Of a stretch of DNA of 64,000 nt, positions 49,850-59,071 are shown one piece after another. The position numbers and the translations under genes are program-made. Origin of the DNA: Agrilactobacillus yilanensis. Its GTDB lineage: Bacteria; Bacillota; Bacilli; Lactobacillales; Lactobacillaceae. The stretch's first letter is position 1, and each line of letters begins with the position of its first letter. Location of the stretch: NCBI RefSeq assembly GCF_003946725.1, contig NZ_RHOY01000015.1:1-64000 (forward strand). The letters run 5' to 3'. The notes under the pieces are model-generated. The model was not told where the DNA came from, searched no databases, and saw nothing but the letters and a program-made list of their open reading frames with translations.

Positions 49850-51526
49850 ATGACAGACAGAATTATCATTGTTGGCGGTGTTGCTGGGGGCGCTTCTTTA
49901 GCGACGCGGTTACGGCGCTTAAACGAAACGGCAGAAATTGTAATTTATGAAGCTGGCCCTTATATCTCGTTTGCCAGCTGTGGCCTACCTTATTATGTGG
50001 GCGGGACGATTGAAAATCGTGAGAATTTATTAGTTAAAACTGTGGCAGCGATGAAAGCTGACTTTAATATAGAAGTTCACGTTAATAGTACAGTTGTAAA
50101 TATTGAGCCGGACCAGAAAACGATCCAAATTCAAATTGAGGGACAAACTGAATTACAAACGGATCATTATCAATCTTTAGTGCTGTCCACAGGTGTTCGA
50201 CCAATCCAGCCCAATTTACCGGGACTGGATCAGGCGAATAATGTGTTCACTGTTCGAACGGTGCCGGATGTGGATGAAATTACAGCATTCATGACGACGA
50301 ACCGCCATGCGAATAAATATGCCGTTGTTGTGGGCGGCGGTTTCATTGGTATTGAAATGGCTGAAAATTTAACTCAGAAGGGCTATCATGTCACTATTGT
50401 TGAAGCGGCTGACCAAGTGATGGGAAATTTTGATCCCGAAATGGCTCACTTCCTGCACCAACATCTACAAGAAAATGGCGTTCAGTTAATGCTTGGTAAA
50501 AAACTAGCGAGCTTTGCAGAAATGGGCCGCAAAGTTGTCTTGGACACAGGCAAACAAATTCCAGCGGACTTAGTTATTTTGGCCATGGGAGTCCGGCCTA
50601 ATTCAGAATTGGCCCGGGTTGCCGAAATTGAAACGGATGAGCGAGGCTTTATTAAAGTTTCTGATCAATATGAAACAAGTCAAAAACAAATTTATGCCAT
50701 TGGTGACGTGATCAGCGTGGTCAATGGGGTCACTAATCAGCGCCAATCAATCCCATTAGCTGGGCCGGCCAATCGACAAGGCCGATTACTAGCTGATATT
50801 TTGAACGGCCTACCAAAAAAAGATCCTAAAGTCATTGGCACTTCGGTCGTTAAAGTATTTGACTTCACTGCAGCGGCTACTGGGGTGAATGAAAAACAAT
50901 TGCAGCAGACAAACATTGATTATCAAGCGATGCATTTACATCCCGCAGCCCATGCAACTTACTATCCAGGTGCAGAAGCGATTGAATTAAAAGTGCTTTT
51001 TGATAAACAAGACGGCCGAATTTTAGGGGCCCAAGCTTTAGGCGAAAAAGAAGTGGACAAACGTATTGATATGATTGCCACCGCGATGCGTTTTGGTGGT
51101 AAAATTACAGATCTAATTGATGTGGAGGTCGCATATGCGCCGCCATACGCTTCCGCAAAAGATCCGATTAATTTTGCCGGTTACCTAGGTGAAGACATTC
51201 AAAATGGATTGGTTAAAACCATTCAATGGTCACAAGTCACACAATTATTAGTGGATCAAGCCTTCTTTTTAGATGTTCGAGATCCGGCGGAGTTATTAGC
51301 AATGCCAAAACTGGATGGTGCTGTGAATATTCCAAGAAGTGAGATTCGGCAACGCCTAGCAGAATTGCCAAAAGAACAGCCAATTTATGTGTACTGTGCA
51401 GTTGGCCTTCGGGGCTATAATGTTTGCCGGATTTTGAGTCAGCTCGGTTATGATGTTTATAACATCGACGGTGGGTTAAAAACGTATCGGATGAGCCAAT
51501 ATCGAATCAAACCAATTTCACTTTAA
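49850..51526 (+). CDS. CoA-disulfide reductase with C-terminal rhodanese domain
   Basis: A 558-aa FAD-dependent pyridine nucleotide-disulfide oxidoreductase of the CoADR-RHD type. The FAD motif IIIVGGVAGGASLATRLRRL is N-terminal, the single active Cys44 is in SFASCGLPYYVGG, the NAD(P)H motif AVVVGGGFIGIEMAENL lies near 163, and GDVISV near 285. The rhodanese domain (about 455-555) has Cys516 in CAVGLRG. Family members reduce CoA disulfide, CoA persulfide or polysulfide, so both active sites look intact. It is single, with an extended -10 promoter and a perfect terminator shared with ppdK. Confidence 0.93.
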   Translation: MTDRIIIVGGVAGGASLATRLRRLNETAEIVIYEAGPYISFASCGLPYYVGGTIENRENLLVKTVAAMKADFNIEVHVNSTVVNIEPDQKTIQIQIEGQTELQTDHYQSLVLSTGVRPIQPNLPGLDQANNVFTVRTVPDVDEITAFMTTNRHANKYAVVVGGGFIGIEMAENLTQKGYHVTIVEAADQVMGNFDPEMAHFLHQHLQENGVQLMLGKKLASFAEMGRKVVLDTGKQIPADLVILAMGVRPNSELARVAEIETDERGFIKVSDQYETSQKQIYAIGDVISVVNGVTNQRQSIPLAGPANRQGRLLADILNGLPKKDPKVIGTSVVKVFDFTAAATGVNEKQLQQTNIDYQAMHLHPAAHATYYPGAEAIELKVLFDKQDGRILGAQALGEKEVDKRIDMIATAMRFGGKITDLIDVEVAYAPPYASAKDPINFAGYLGEDIQNGLVKTIQWSQVTQLLVDQAFFLDVRDPAELLAMPKLDGAVNIPRSEIRQRLAELPKEQPIYVYCAVGLRGYNVCRILSQLGYDVYNIDGGLKTYRMSQYRIKPISL

Positions 51527-51542
51527 AAGTAAGTTTTTCTGA

Positions 51543-51584
51543 AAAATACCACTTAATGAGCAGGCTCATTAAAGTGGTATTTTT
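51543..51584. terminator. Bidirectional terminator
   Basis: AATACCACTTTAATGAGC-type stem: ATACCACTT-AATGAG pairs with CTCATT-AAAGTGGTAT, with A and T runs on the two sides. It separates genes ending at 51526 and 51595. Confidence 0.88.
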
Positions 51585-51594
51585 TTAAGTGTTT

Positions 51595-54240
51595 TTAAGC
51601 GTTTGTGTGTGCGTAAGTGTCTTGCGATTGCCGTTCAATTTCACTAATGGCACAAATGAGCCGTGCTTGAGGCACCCGATATGGGGAACAAGAAACGTAA
51701 TCAATTGGCAATGTATTTAAGAAGCGGATCGAACGTGGTTCACCGCCAACTTCACCACAGACACCAACTTTTAATTGTTTATTGGCAGCCTTACCATTTG
51801 TCGCTGCCATTTTGATTAATGTGCCCACCCCTTGTGTATCTAAAACTTGGAATGGATCGTGGGGGAGGAGATGTTTGTCCAAATAAGTTGGTAAGAACTT
51901 ATGGGCATCATCGCGAGAATAGCCGTAAGTTAATTGGGTTAAGTCGTTCGTGCCAAAACTGAAGAAGTCTGCATCTTTGGCTAAGGCATCCGCAATGATA
52001 CAAGCTCTTGGATTTTCAATCATCGTGCCAATTTCATAATTTAATGAAATATTTGCATCGGCAAGCACTTTAGTTGCGGTATCAACACAAAGCTGTTTGG
52101 CCATCGCCATTTCTTCAACCGTGCCGGTTAATGGAATCATAATTTCGGGTGTGATCGTAATGTGCTTGCGTTTGCTGACTGCAATAGCTGCTTCCATAAT
52201 TGCCTCAACTTGCATTTGATAAATTTGTGGCAGGACAACGGCTAAACGAACACCCCGTAAGCCTAACATTGGATTGACTTCAGCTAAAGCCCGGGCTTTA
52301 TCAGCAACAGTTGCCGCATCTTTACCAATTTCAGCAGCGAGTTGTTTTAATTCGCCCTTATCGCTAGGTAGGAATTCATGTAGCGGTGGATCTAAGAGCC
52401 GAATAGTACCAGGACGATCTAGTAAAACGTCATACATGTCTTCGAAGTCACCTTTTTGTTCACCTTTAATGAAACGCAGTGCATCGGTGATTTCATCATC
52501 ATTATCAGCTAAAATCAATTGCCGCATCGCTTTTAGGCGGGCAGGCTTGAAGAACATATGCTCTGTTCGAGCTAAGCCGATACCTTGAGCGCCTTTTGTG
52601 ATTGCTTCACGAATATCTTTTGGTGTTTCGGCATTACCACGGACCATTAAACGGGCGTGTTTGTCACAAATATCTAAAATATCATTGAGTTTTTCAGAAA
52701 TTTCTTCAGCAGTTGTGGCGAGCTGGCCTAAATAAATTTTGCCGCTTGTCCCATCAACAGAAATCAAATCCCCTTCATAAAGGGCACCACCGTTATATTT
52801 GGCGACTTTTTGATCTTCATCCACATGTAAATCTTGGCAGCCAACGACACAACAAGTCCCCATGCCCCGGGCAACAACAGCGGCGTGGGATGTCATGCCA
52901 CCATGAGAAGTGATGATGGCTTCACTGACGGTCATCCCCACAATGTCTTCAGGAGAAGTTTCGTTTCTAAGTAAAATTACTTTTTTGCCGTTTTGAGTGG
53001 CCGCTTTAGCATCCTCTGCCGTGAAGACGATTTGACCAGCTGCCGCACCGGGACTAGCGGGTAGGCCTTTAGCAATGGCAGTATGATTGGCTAATTCATC
53101 CTCTTGGAAATTAGGATGCAACAAATGATCAATCATCCCTGGTTCAATGCGAAGAATCATTTCAGTTTCACTGATCCGCTTTTCTTGAAAAAGATCATAA
53201 GCGATCGTGACAGCTGCTTTAGGCGTCCGTTTACCATTACGTGTCTGCAACATGAAGAGTTTGCCATCTTCAACGGTAAATTCCACGTCTTGCATATCTT
53301 TATAGTGATTTTCTAATTTGGTAGCGATTTCAGTCAATTGCTGATAAATCGCAGGTAACTTCGCTTCTAAGTCCGCAATTGGGTCTGGTGTCCGTGCACC
53401 GGAGACAATATCTTCCCCTTGGGCTTTTGAAAGGTATTCGCCAAATAAAGCAGCTGTACCGTTTACTGGATTTCGGGTGAACATAACCCCGGTTCCAGAA
53501 GTTTCGGAATAATTACCAAAAACCATTCTTTGGATATTGACGGCAGTCCCAAGATCTTCTGGGATATTGTGCAGCTGCCGGTAAACTTTAGCTCGGTCGT
53601 TATTCCAGCTCTTGAAGACGGCTTCAACAGCGATTAACATTTGATCATAAACATTTTGTGGGAAATCTTGACCCGCATTGGCTGCAAAAATTTCTTTGTA
53701 GCGGGCAATCACGTCTAACCAGTCAGCCTTTTGGAAATCAGCAGCTGGATAGCCTTTTTCAGTTTCTAAAGTTTCAAAAGCCTGATTAAAATGTTTGATG
53801 TCAATTTCAAAAACCACATCCCCAAACATTTGAATCAATCGGCGATAGCATTGATAAGCGAAATTAAGATTTTGGGTTTTAGCAGCAACGGCCTGGACGG
53901 TATCATCATTTAAACCAAGGTTCAAAATAGTATCCATCATGCCGGGCATGGAGAACTTAGCCCCACTACGCACGGAAACCAAAAGCGGATTCGTGCCAGT
54001 GCCAAAGGTCTTTTCAGTTTGTGCTTCTAGAGTTTGGACACGATTTTTAATTTCATTAATTAAGTGGTCGGTTAAAATATTCTCAGTTAAGTATTGGCGA
54101 CAAGCAATGGTTGAAATTACGAAACCTTGGGGAACAGGTAGGCCTAAATTGGTCATCTCGCATAAGTTGGCCCCTTTGCCGCCGAGGACTTCTCTTAAAT
54201 CTTTGTTACCTTCTGAAAATGCGTAAGTTAATTCTGACAT
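51595..54240 (-). CDS. ppdK: Pyruvate, phosphate dikinase
   Basis: An 881-aa enzyme interconverting pyruvate + ATP + Pi and PEP + AMP + PPi. The N-terminal ATP-grasp domain (FSEGNKDLREVLGGKGANLCEM; GTGTNPLLVSVRSGAKFSMPGMMDT) is followed by the swivelling phosphohistidine domain with GGMTSHAAVVARGMGTCC (catalytic His near 455, regulatory Thr two residues before) and the C-terminal PEP/pyruvate TIM barrel (GLARTEHMF, FGTNDLTQLTYG, GVCGEVGG). The start at 54240 follows TTGGAGGAATAGT. It is divergent from the CcpN-like and regulatory-kinase genes, which probably control it at transcription and activity. Confidence 0.97.
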   Translation of the reverse strand: MSELTYAFSEGNKDLREVLGGKGANLCEMTNLGLPVPQGFVISTIACRQYLTENILTDHLINEIKNRVQTLEAQTEKTFGTGTNPLLVSVRSGAKFSMPGMMDTILNLGLNDDTVQAVAAKTQNLNFAYQCYRRLIQMFGDVVFEIDIKHFNQAFETLETEKGYPAADFQKADWLDVIARYKEIFAANAGQDFPQNVYDQMLIAVEAVFKSWNNDRAKVYRQLHNIPEDLGTAVNIQRMVFGNYSETSGTGVMFTRNPVNGTAALFGEYLSKAQGEDIVSGARTPDPIADLEAKLPAIYQQLTEIATKLENHYKDMQDVEFTVEDGKLFMLQTRNGKRTPKAAVTIAYDLFQEKRISETEMILRIEPGMIDHLLHPNFQEDELANHTAIAKGLPASPGAAAGQIVFTAEDAKAATQNGKKVILLRNETSPEDIVGMTVSEAIITSHGGMTSHAAVVARGMGTCCVVGCQDLHVDEDQKVAKYNGGALYEGDLISVDGTSGKIYLGQLATTAEEISEKLNDILDICDKHARLMVRGNAETPKDIREAITKGAQGIGLARTEHMFFKPARLKAMRQLILADNDDEITDALRFIKGEQKGDFEDMYDVLLDRPGTIRLLDPPLHEFLPSDKGELKQLAAEIGKDAATVADKARALAEVNPMLGLRGVRLAVVLPQIYQMQVEAIMEAAIAVSKRKHITITPEIMIPLTGTVEEMAMAKQLCVDTATKVLADANISLNYEIGTMIENPRACIIADALAKDADFFSFGTNDLTQLTYGYSRDDAHKFLPTYLDKHLLPHDPFQVLDTQGVGTLIKMAATNGKAANKQLKVGVCGEVGGEPRSIRFLNTLPIDYVSCSPYRVPQARLICAISEIERQSQDTYAHTNA

Positions 54241-54314
54241 ACTATTCCTCCAATGTGATGTACTTATTAGTGCGATTTCAATATAACGTATCACAAATAT
54301 AATGTCAAGATATT

Positions 54315-54325
54315 TATGATATACT
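54315..54325 (+). promoter_or_regulatory. CcpN-consensus box between ppdK and ccpN-like gene
   Basis: TATGATATACT matches the CcpN consensus TRTGHYATAYW (as I recall it from B. subtilis) at all 11 positions. It lies 75 bp before ppdK and 60 bp before the CcpN-like gene. A weaker site, TGTGATACGTT, is on the minus strand at about 54283-54293. Confidence 0.6.
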
Positions 54326-54384
54326 ATGGACTTATTTCTGTCATACTATATAATTAAAACAGACATTTATGAGGAGGATATGGG

Positions 54385-55008
54385 TTGGAACTCACTAAAA
54401 GACAGTTGAAAATCGTAGAAATCGTTAAAAACAAACAGCCCATTAGCGGTGAAAAAATCGCCGGGGCGTTAGGTTTATCCCGGGCGACATTACGTAATGA
54501 CTTTTCAATTTTGACGATGACCGGTGTCTTACAAGCCCGCCCCAAAGTGGGCTATGTTTATGCCGGTGCAAGTCTGACAGTACAGACAATTGACGATTTT
54601 TTGAGTGCAACGGTACAAAAAATTATGGTACCGCCATTAATTATTAAACAAAAACAAACAATTTATGATGCCATTACGATTTTATTTATGTACGATGTAG
54701 GTTCTTTATATGTGACGGATGATGATAATCAGTTGGTGGGCTTGTTATCCCGCAAAGATCTATTGCGGGCTTCGTTAAATATGGCGATTGAAAAAACACC
54801 AGTAGCGGTCGTGATGACTAGAACACCGCATATTATTACTTGTACCGTCGCAACCACGTTATTAGAGGCCGGGCAGTTATTATTGGAATATCAAGTCGAT
54901 TCTTTACCGATTGTGGCCAAAGATGACGCCCGTAAAGTTATTGGTAAAATTACAAAATCTCGAATTCATGATTATATTATTGAACGCGGCAGTAGCGTTG
55001 AGGAGTGA
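54385..55008 (+). CDS. CcpN-like repressor with HTH and CBS pair
   Basis: A 207-aa regulator: an N-terminal winged HTH (ISGEKIAGALGLSRATLRNDFSILTMTGVLQARPKVGYVY, about 18-58) and two CBS domains (about 80-130 and 145-200). This is the build of B. subtilis CcpN, which represses gluconeogenic genes under glucose and senses ATP/ADP. The start is TTG at 54385, after GAGGAGGATATGGG. Its stop overlaps the start region of the PPDK regulatory kinase gene, and ppdK is divergent, so control of PEP synthesis is very likely. Confidence 0.9.
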   Translation: MELTKRQLKIVEIVKNKQPISGEKIAGALGLSRATLRNDFSILTMTGVLQARPKVGYVYAGASLTVQTIDDFLSATVQKIMVPPLIIKQKQTIYDAITILFMYDVGSLYVTDDDNQLVGLLSRKDLLRASLNMAIEKTPVAVVMTRTPHIITCTVATTLLEAGQLLLEYQVDSLPIVAKDDARKVIGKITKSRIHDYIIERGSSVEE

Positions 55009-55013
55009 TGACG

Positions 55014-55829
55014 TTGGAACAAAAAGTATTTTTTTATGTAATTTCAGACGCTTTAGGTGAAACCAATCAAGTGGTGGTTAATGCGGCCATGGCCCAATTT
55101 CCCCAAATCAAAAACGCTGAAATTAAACGTTACCCGTTAGTACGGGATTTTAAAACTTTAGATGAAATTCTGCAAAAGGCCCAAGCAGATGCCGCCGTGC
55201 TGATCACAACGCTGGTCAAAAAAGATTTACTGACCCATGTCCAGACATTCGCTAAAGCCCATCAGCTGCAGCATTTGGATGTTTTGGCGGATCTATTGAC
55301 ACTGATTGCTACCAAAACCGGGGCCACCCCGATTGAAGAGCCAGGCTCGCAGCACAAGTTAAATGACAGTTATTATATTCGAATGAATGCCATTAATTTT
55401 GCCTCCAAATACGATGATGGCAAAGATCCCCGGGGCTTTTTAAAAGCAGATCTCGTGATTATTGGACCTTCTAGAACGTCCAAGACACCGTTAAGTATGT
55501 ATCTAGCCAATCAGTCTATTCGCGTGGCTAACTTACCTTTAATTCCTGAAGTGGCGCTGCCGGAAGAATTAAAACAGGTGGATCACCACAAGATTGTAGG
55601 TTTATTGGGAGATCCCAACTATTTACAAAAAATTCGGACGACACGGCTGCATTTCTTAGGCTTAAATGCCGGCTCGAGTTACTCGGATATTGAACGCATC
55701 AAAGCTGAAATAGACTATGCCAGACAAATTATGACAGAGCTAGATGTTCCAACTTTTGATGTGACCAACCAATCTATTGAAGAAACAGCAAATAAAATTT
55801 TAGAAGAATTGCCAGATTTGAAAGATTGA
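55014..55829 (+). CDS. PPDK regulatory kinase/pyrophosphorylase (DUF299)
   Basis: A 271-aa bifunctional protein that inactivates PPDK by ADP-dependent phosphorylation of the Thr near its catalytic His and reactivates it by Pi-dependent dephosphorylation. The nucleotide loop GPSRTSKTP is at 151-159; the N-terminus (FFYVISDALGETNQVVVNAAMAQF) is typical. I favour TTG at 55014, eight bases after GAGGAG and in line with family starts; an ATG at 55008 overlaps the upstream stop codon and is the alternative. It is complete although an integrative element follows directly. Confidence 0.93.
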   Translation: MEQKVFFYVISDALGETNQVVVNAAMAQFPQIKNAEIKRYPLVRDFKTLDEILQKAQADAAVLITTLVKKDLLTHVQTFAKAHQLQHLDVLADLLTLIATKTGATPIEEPGSQHKLNDSYYIRMNAINFASKYDDGKDPRGFLKADLVIIGPSRTSKTPLSMYLANQSIRVANLPLIPEVALPEELKQVDHHKIVGLLGDPNYLQKIRTTRLHFLGLNAGSSYSDIERIKAEIDYARQIMTELDVPTFDVTNQSIEETANKILEELPDLKD

Positions 55830-55891
55830 TATTATTTTCCGGGAACAATGGCACATCTCGCGCCCGTCCCGTGGTATCAACGTTTCTAGCA

Positions 55892-55917
55892 CCACCGATT
55901 TTACGGTGGCACAGTTT
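55892..55917 (+). terminator. Short hairpin at the left edge of the integrative element
   Basis: CCACCG pairs with CGGTGG (55892-55909), followed by CACAGTTTT. It may terminate the regulatory-kinase operon or be part of the element end; I found no clear attachment-site repeat in 55830-55931. Confidence 0.45.
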
Positions 55918-55931
55918 TGACCCTTTTCAAA

Positions 55932-57065
55932 TTATTTTAGCTCATCGGGCACCTCCTTAGAGAAGATGCCGTTGAGCTTTTTTGCGACTTCAAAGTTACT
56001 GTTGGGGTAGAGATGCCCGTATGTGCCGAGGGTTGTTTCGATGTCCTCGTGTCCAAGCCGCTCCTTAATTTGGAGGGGATTTTCACCGAGGCTAATCAAC
56101 AGTGACACATGCGAGTGACGGAGACCGTGTACTGTAATCCGCTGAACCTTGGCCGCTTCGCTATACGTGTTTACAATGTGAATAAACTGGCGGTCAGAAC
56201 TCGGAATCCCATCACGTGAAAATACCCAATCAGAATGCACCATTGCCGCTTGAGCGATCTGCCACGCACGTAGGCACACAACGGTGTTATCATCAAGCGC
56301 CACGGTACGGCGACTAGCGGCGGTCTTAGGCGCTGGTGTCTCAAACCAGTTGCGGTTATGATAGTCCATCGTCTTGTTGATATTCACAGTCTTAGCTTCG
56401 AGATCAACGTCTGTCCACTTTAATGCCCGTGCTTCACCACTACGCAAGCCTGACATAAACATGAACCACAGCACTGTGTAATCAAAGCATCCGGTATACG
56501 TGTCGGTGTTCGTCTTGGCGAGTACCTTTTGAAAGTCGGCTTGTGTCCAGAAGTGGATCTTTGCTTTCTTCTTTTTGATAAGGCCAACGACCCGCACCGG
56601 ATTCTCACTGATGATACCAAGCGCCTTGGCTCGCTCTAGCACTTGGCCTAACATAATGTTGATAGTCCGTGCATAGGACTGCTGACAGTCTTTAAGCAGG
56701 CTGACTTGCCAATGTTGCACATCAATCGGCCGAATTTGGTCAATGATGATGTCATTGTACCTAGTCAGGTACTCGCTGTTCATCAAGGCCAGTCGCTGGC
56801 GGTAGGTACGTGGCTTGACTTGGGTTTTGTACCAAGGTTTGAACACGTCTTCCATAAACTCACCAAAACGAGTTTTCTTGATGTCCTCATCCGGCTCGAC
56901 CCCAGCCGCCAACAGTGCTAATCTTGCTTTTTTCGCCTCCGTTTTCGTCTTAAAGCCGCTGGCGCGCTTTTGAATTCGTTTGCCAGTGCGTTTATCAGTG
57001 CCTAAGCTCACGCGGAAGCTAAACGTGCCATCCGCTTGTTTGGTAATCGGGTCTTTCGTAGTCAA
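55932..57065 (-). CDS. int: Tyrosine recombinase (site-specific integrase)
   Basis: A 377-aa phage/ICE-type integrase. An N-terminal arm-binding region (FSFRVSLGTDKRTGKRIQKRASGFKTKTEAKKARLALL) is followed by the SAM-like core-binding domain and the catalytic domain. All catalytic residues are visible: Arg in MSGLRSGEARAL, HGLRHSH (HxxR), and LGHEDIETTLGTYGHLYP with the nucleophile Tyr. Its start overlaps the DUF3173 gene by four bases, the usual layout of Tn916-like integrative elements. It is the outermost gene of a small element next to the PPDK regulator gene. Confidence 0.95.
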   Translation of the reverse strand: MTTKDPITKQADGTFSFRVSLGTDKRTGKRIQKRASGFKTKTEAKKARLALLAAGVEPDEDIKKTRFGEFMEDVFKPWYKTQVKPRTYRQRLALMNSEYLTRYNDIIIDQIRPIDVQHWQVSLLKDCQQSYARTINIMLGQVLERAKALGIISENPVRVVGLIKKKKAKIHFWTQADFQKVLAKTNTDTYTGCFDYTVLWFMFMSGLRSGEARALKWTDVDLEAKTVNINKTMDYHNRNWFETPAPKTAASRRTVALDDNTVVCLRAWQIAQAAMVHSDWVFSRDGIPSSDRQFIHIVNTYSEAAKVQRITVHGLRHSHVSLLISLGENPLQIKERLGHEDIETTLGTYGHLYPNSNFEVAKKLNGIFSKEVPDELK

Positions 57066-57304
57066 GATAGTTCCTCCTTAACTGCGGAAAGGCCACTTGG
57101 TGCACCCTCAAGTTGGCTTAGTTTCAAGCCTAATACTGCGTCTACTGCTTCCACTGGAACACGGTCTACGCCTTTCTTACCGTACCATCCAAGACCACGA
57201 TTGAGCAACAACTCTTTCGCCATTTTGATGATACGACTTGCTTGCGATGGACTATATCCCAGCTTCACTAAATCAGCCCGTGTCAGGGTCAGATATGCTG
57301 GCAT
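57062..57304 (-). CDS. DUF3173 excisionase-like protein, 80 aa
   Basis: A small DNA-binding protein with an HTH-like region (TLTRADLVKLGYSPSQASRIIKMAKELLLNRG) typical of DUF3173, usually encoded just upstream of the integrase in Firmicutes integrative elements and thought to help excision. The start at 57304 follows AAAGGAG; a longer in-frame start six codons upstream overlaps that site. It overlaps int by four bases. Confidence 0.85.
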   Translation of the reverse strand: MPAYLTLTRADLVKLGYSPSQASRIIKMAKELLLNRGLGWYGKKGVDRVPVEAVDAVLGLKLSQLEGAPSGLSAVKEELS

Positions 57305-57403
57305 ACTATTCTCCTTTTTCAAATTGGAGATCGCCGCGATTTACTGGCCGTGATATACTTGGCTTGTCTAGGGCAAAGTTTCGGGTCAGCGCGGCAATCG
57401 CGT

Positions 57404-58495
57404 TCATTCGTTGCTTTGTTTTTCTTTTTGCTCAAATTCATCGAGGTACACACCACGGTTGCCATTTTGATAATGTTGAATCAGGTCGATCTGCCGTGGA
57501 CTAAGTTTGCCAGCGTCAATAATTTCATCGAGTGTCTGCGTTCCTAACAGCTCGTCTAAAATCACGATTAGTTTCAACGAGGAACTCACTTGCTTTTTGA
57601 GCCAGCCAATCGTGGTTTGAAAATTGAAAGGTTGGGGGTCTACGGTCAGGGAAAGTTTGTCGCGGTTAGCGCCGATAAAGGTTGCCCACCGTGGATCAAT
57701 CGGCCAACTTTGCTTACTCTTGCTTTTAGTCGGCGTAAGGAAGCAGATGTAATGGTTAATGATGCCGAAGATGACCTTTTCGGGGTCACGGGTCGCCAAC
57801 AGTTCATCAATCCCAGAATCGGCACGTTCATCAGTCAACCGCACTTCAAAGCGATTCTTGATTGGTTGTTCCTCAATCGGTAACTTGTCTTCTTGCAAGC
57901 CGTTTTGCCGTTGCCACTGCTCAAAGTCCTTTTCGTAAATCACCATATGCACACCGCTTTGACGCGAACCCAGTTCCAAGGTATTGCCTTCTTTGTGCTC
58001 ACGATCTGACCGGTGAATTTTGCCACCTTTGAAGCGCGAACGATATTCTCCACGCCAATACTTCTCAATCAGTTCTGGGATATCCAAAACGCCGTAACGA
58101 TCATTGATGGCAAGGTCGACGCGCTTGAAATGAGAACCAAGTTCTTGGCAGGCCAAGAAGACATCGTACCACGACCGTTTTTGTCCTCTTAGGTAGTTTT
58201 CGAGGTAGCGACAGCCTTGGCCGCTAAGCTCAATCATTGTGCCCTTATCACGCTTTAGCCAGTCCTCTTCGGATTCACCGTGGCGCCGTTCTGGTTGTGG
58301 TGAAAGCATCACCGTCAGCTCGGCGCATAGCAGTTTGTGCGTGTAACCGTAAAACGCCCAATCTTCATGGTTAAAGTGGTCTGGGTTCATCTGAAATGCC
58401 TGTCGAATGATATTTTCGGCATCGTGCGACTTAAAGGTCACGCGGAAGTAGTCGATACAGCAGTCTAAGTTGTTCCGTTTGGTCAGTGTCCGCAT
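57404..58495 (-). CDS. Rep_trans/MobT-family replication initiator or relaxase
   Basis: A 363-aa protein of the Rep_trans (PF02486) group, which includes rolling-circle plasmid initiators and the MobT relaxases of Tn916 and ICEBs1. The N-terminus CIDYFRVTF, the block TMIELSGQGCRYLENYL, and the metal/catalytic region HFKRVDLAINDRYGVLDI are characteristic. It should nick an origin on the element, probably the inverted repeat at 58802-58825. The start is ATG at 58495, inside the 3' end of the HTH gene (65-base overlap), with a weak ribosome site, implying translational coupling. Confidence 0.85.
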   Translation of the reverse strand: MRTLTKRNNLDCCIDYFRVTFKSHDAENIIRQAFQMNPDHFNHEDWAFYGYTHKLLCAELTVMLSPQPERRHGESEEDWLKRDKGTMIELSGQGCRYLENYLRGQKRSWYDVFLACQELGSHFKRVDLAINDRYGVLDIPELIEKYWRGEYRSRFKGGKIHRSDREHKEGNTLELGSRQSGVHMVIYEKDFEQWQRQNGLQEDKLPIEEQPIKNRFEVRLTDERADSGIDELLATRDPEKVIFGIINHYICFLTPTKSKSKQSWPIDPRWATFIGANRDKLSLTVDPQPFNFQTTIGWLKKQVSSSLKLIVILDELLGTQTLDEIIDAGKLSPRQIDLIQHYQNGNRGVYLDEFEQKEKQSNE

Positions 58496-58685
58496 CGCTC
58501 AGTTTAGCCCTAGCTTGCGCTGTGAGCTGTTTTCGGCCTCTAATCAAGGCGTTGATATACTCTCGACTATATCCCGTTGTATCGGCCAATTGTTGCTGTG
58601 TCACGCCATAGGCGTCTTGGAACTCGACCAGATCGTTCAGCCATGTTTCCTGTTGCGGATTAACTAACGTTAAATCCTTTTTCAT
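58431..58685 (-). CDS. Small HTH protein of the element, 84 aa
   Basis: A small DNA-binding protein with an Xre-like HTH (LVEFQDAYGVTQQQLADTTGYSREYINALIRGRKQLTAQARAKL). The start at 58685 follows AAGGACTGGTGAG; an extension to 58745 is not supported. It overlaps the Rep_trans gene by 65 bases. Similar proteins next to rep in Tn916-like elements act as regulators or as accessory factors of the relaxase. Function not proven. Confidence 0.75.
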   Translation of the reverse strand: MKKDLTLVNPQQETWLNDLVEFQDAYGVTQQQLADTTGYSREYINALIRGRKQLTAQARAKLSDADTDQTEQLRLLYRLLPRDL

Positions 58686-58801
58686 CTCACCAGTCCTTTC
58701 GGTGTGAACTAATTTGGCGCCAAGTTTACCGGATATTTCTTGCAAAATGCCGGTATGACGCGGATTTTTTCTGCCTAGCAGGTTTATTATGTCATATTAT
58801 C

Positions 58802-58825
58802 GCCCCCCTATTAGATACTGGGGGC
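58802..58825. promoter_or_regulatory. oriT/dso-like inverted repeat
   Basis: GCCCCC...GGGGGC encloses a 12-base loop containing TATTAGATAC. A C-run/G-run inverted repeat with an AT-rich loop is the form of MobT-type origins of transfer such as that of ICEBs1. It lies upstream of the HTH-rep genes, between them and the divergent Xre gene, the normal place for such an origin. Confidence 0.55.
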
Positions 58826-58828
58826 TTG

Positions 58829-58906
58829 AGGCGGCCGGCTAACGCCGACCGCCGCCGCTCGCGCTAGCGGCTTTCGCGCTGCACGCCGCGCACGGCGGCG
58901 AGGGTT
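58829..58906. repeat. Very GC-rich palindromic tract next to the oriT-like site
   Basis: This 78-bp stretch is almost all G and C in an AT-rich genome and is packed with short inverted repeats (GGCCGGC, CGCGCTAGCGG, CGCCGCGCACGGCGGCG). It may be a single-strand origin or a protein-binding scaffold of the element. No gene lies in 58686-59071; the flanking promoters of the HTH and Xre genes should be here. Confidence 0.6.
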
Positions 58907-59071
58907 CCTCCTTTCATCACTAATCGTATTAGCAGTCTACACGTTACCGCAATCATACCAAGGCTTTCAATGAATTTCCTTAGCTTTATTATAGCTATAA
59001 AACTTTCAAATATAGCTGTGCAGATTGATGTTGGCATTGCTATTTGGTAATCTGATGACGAGGTGATCAAT

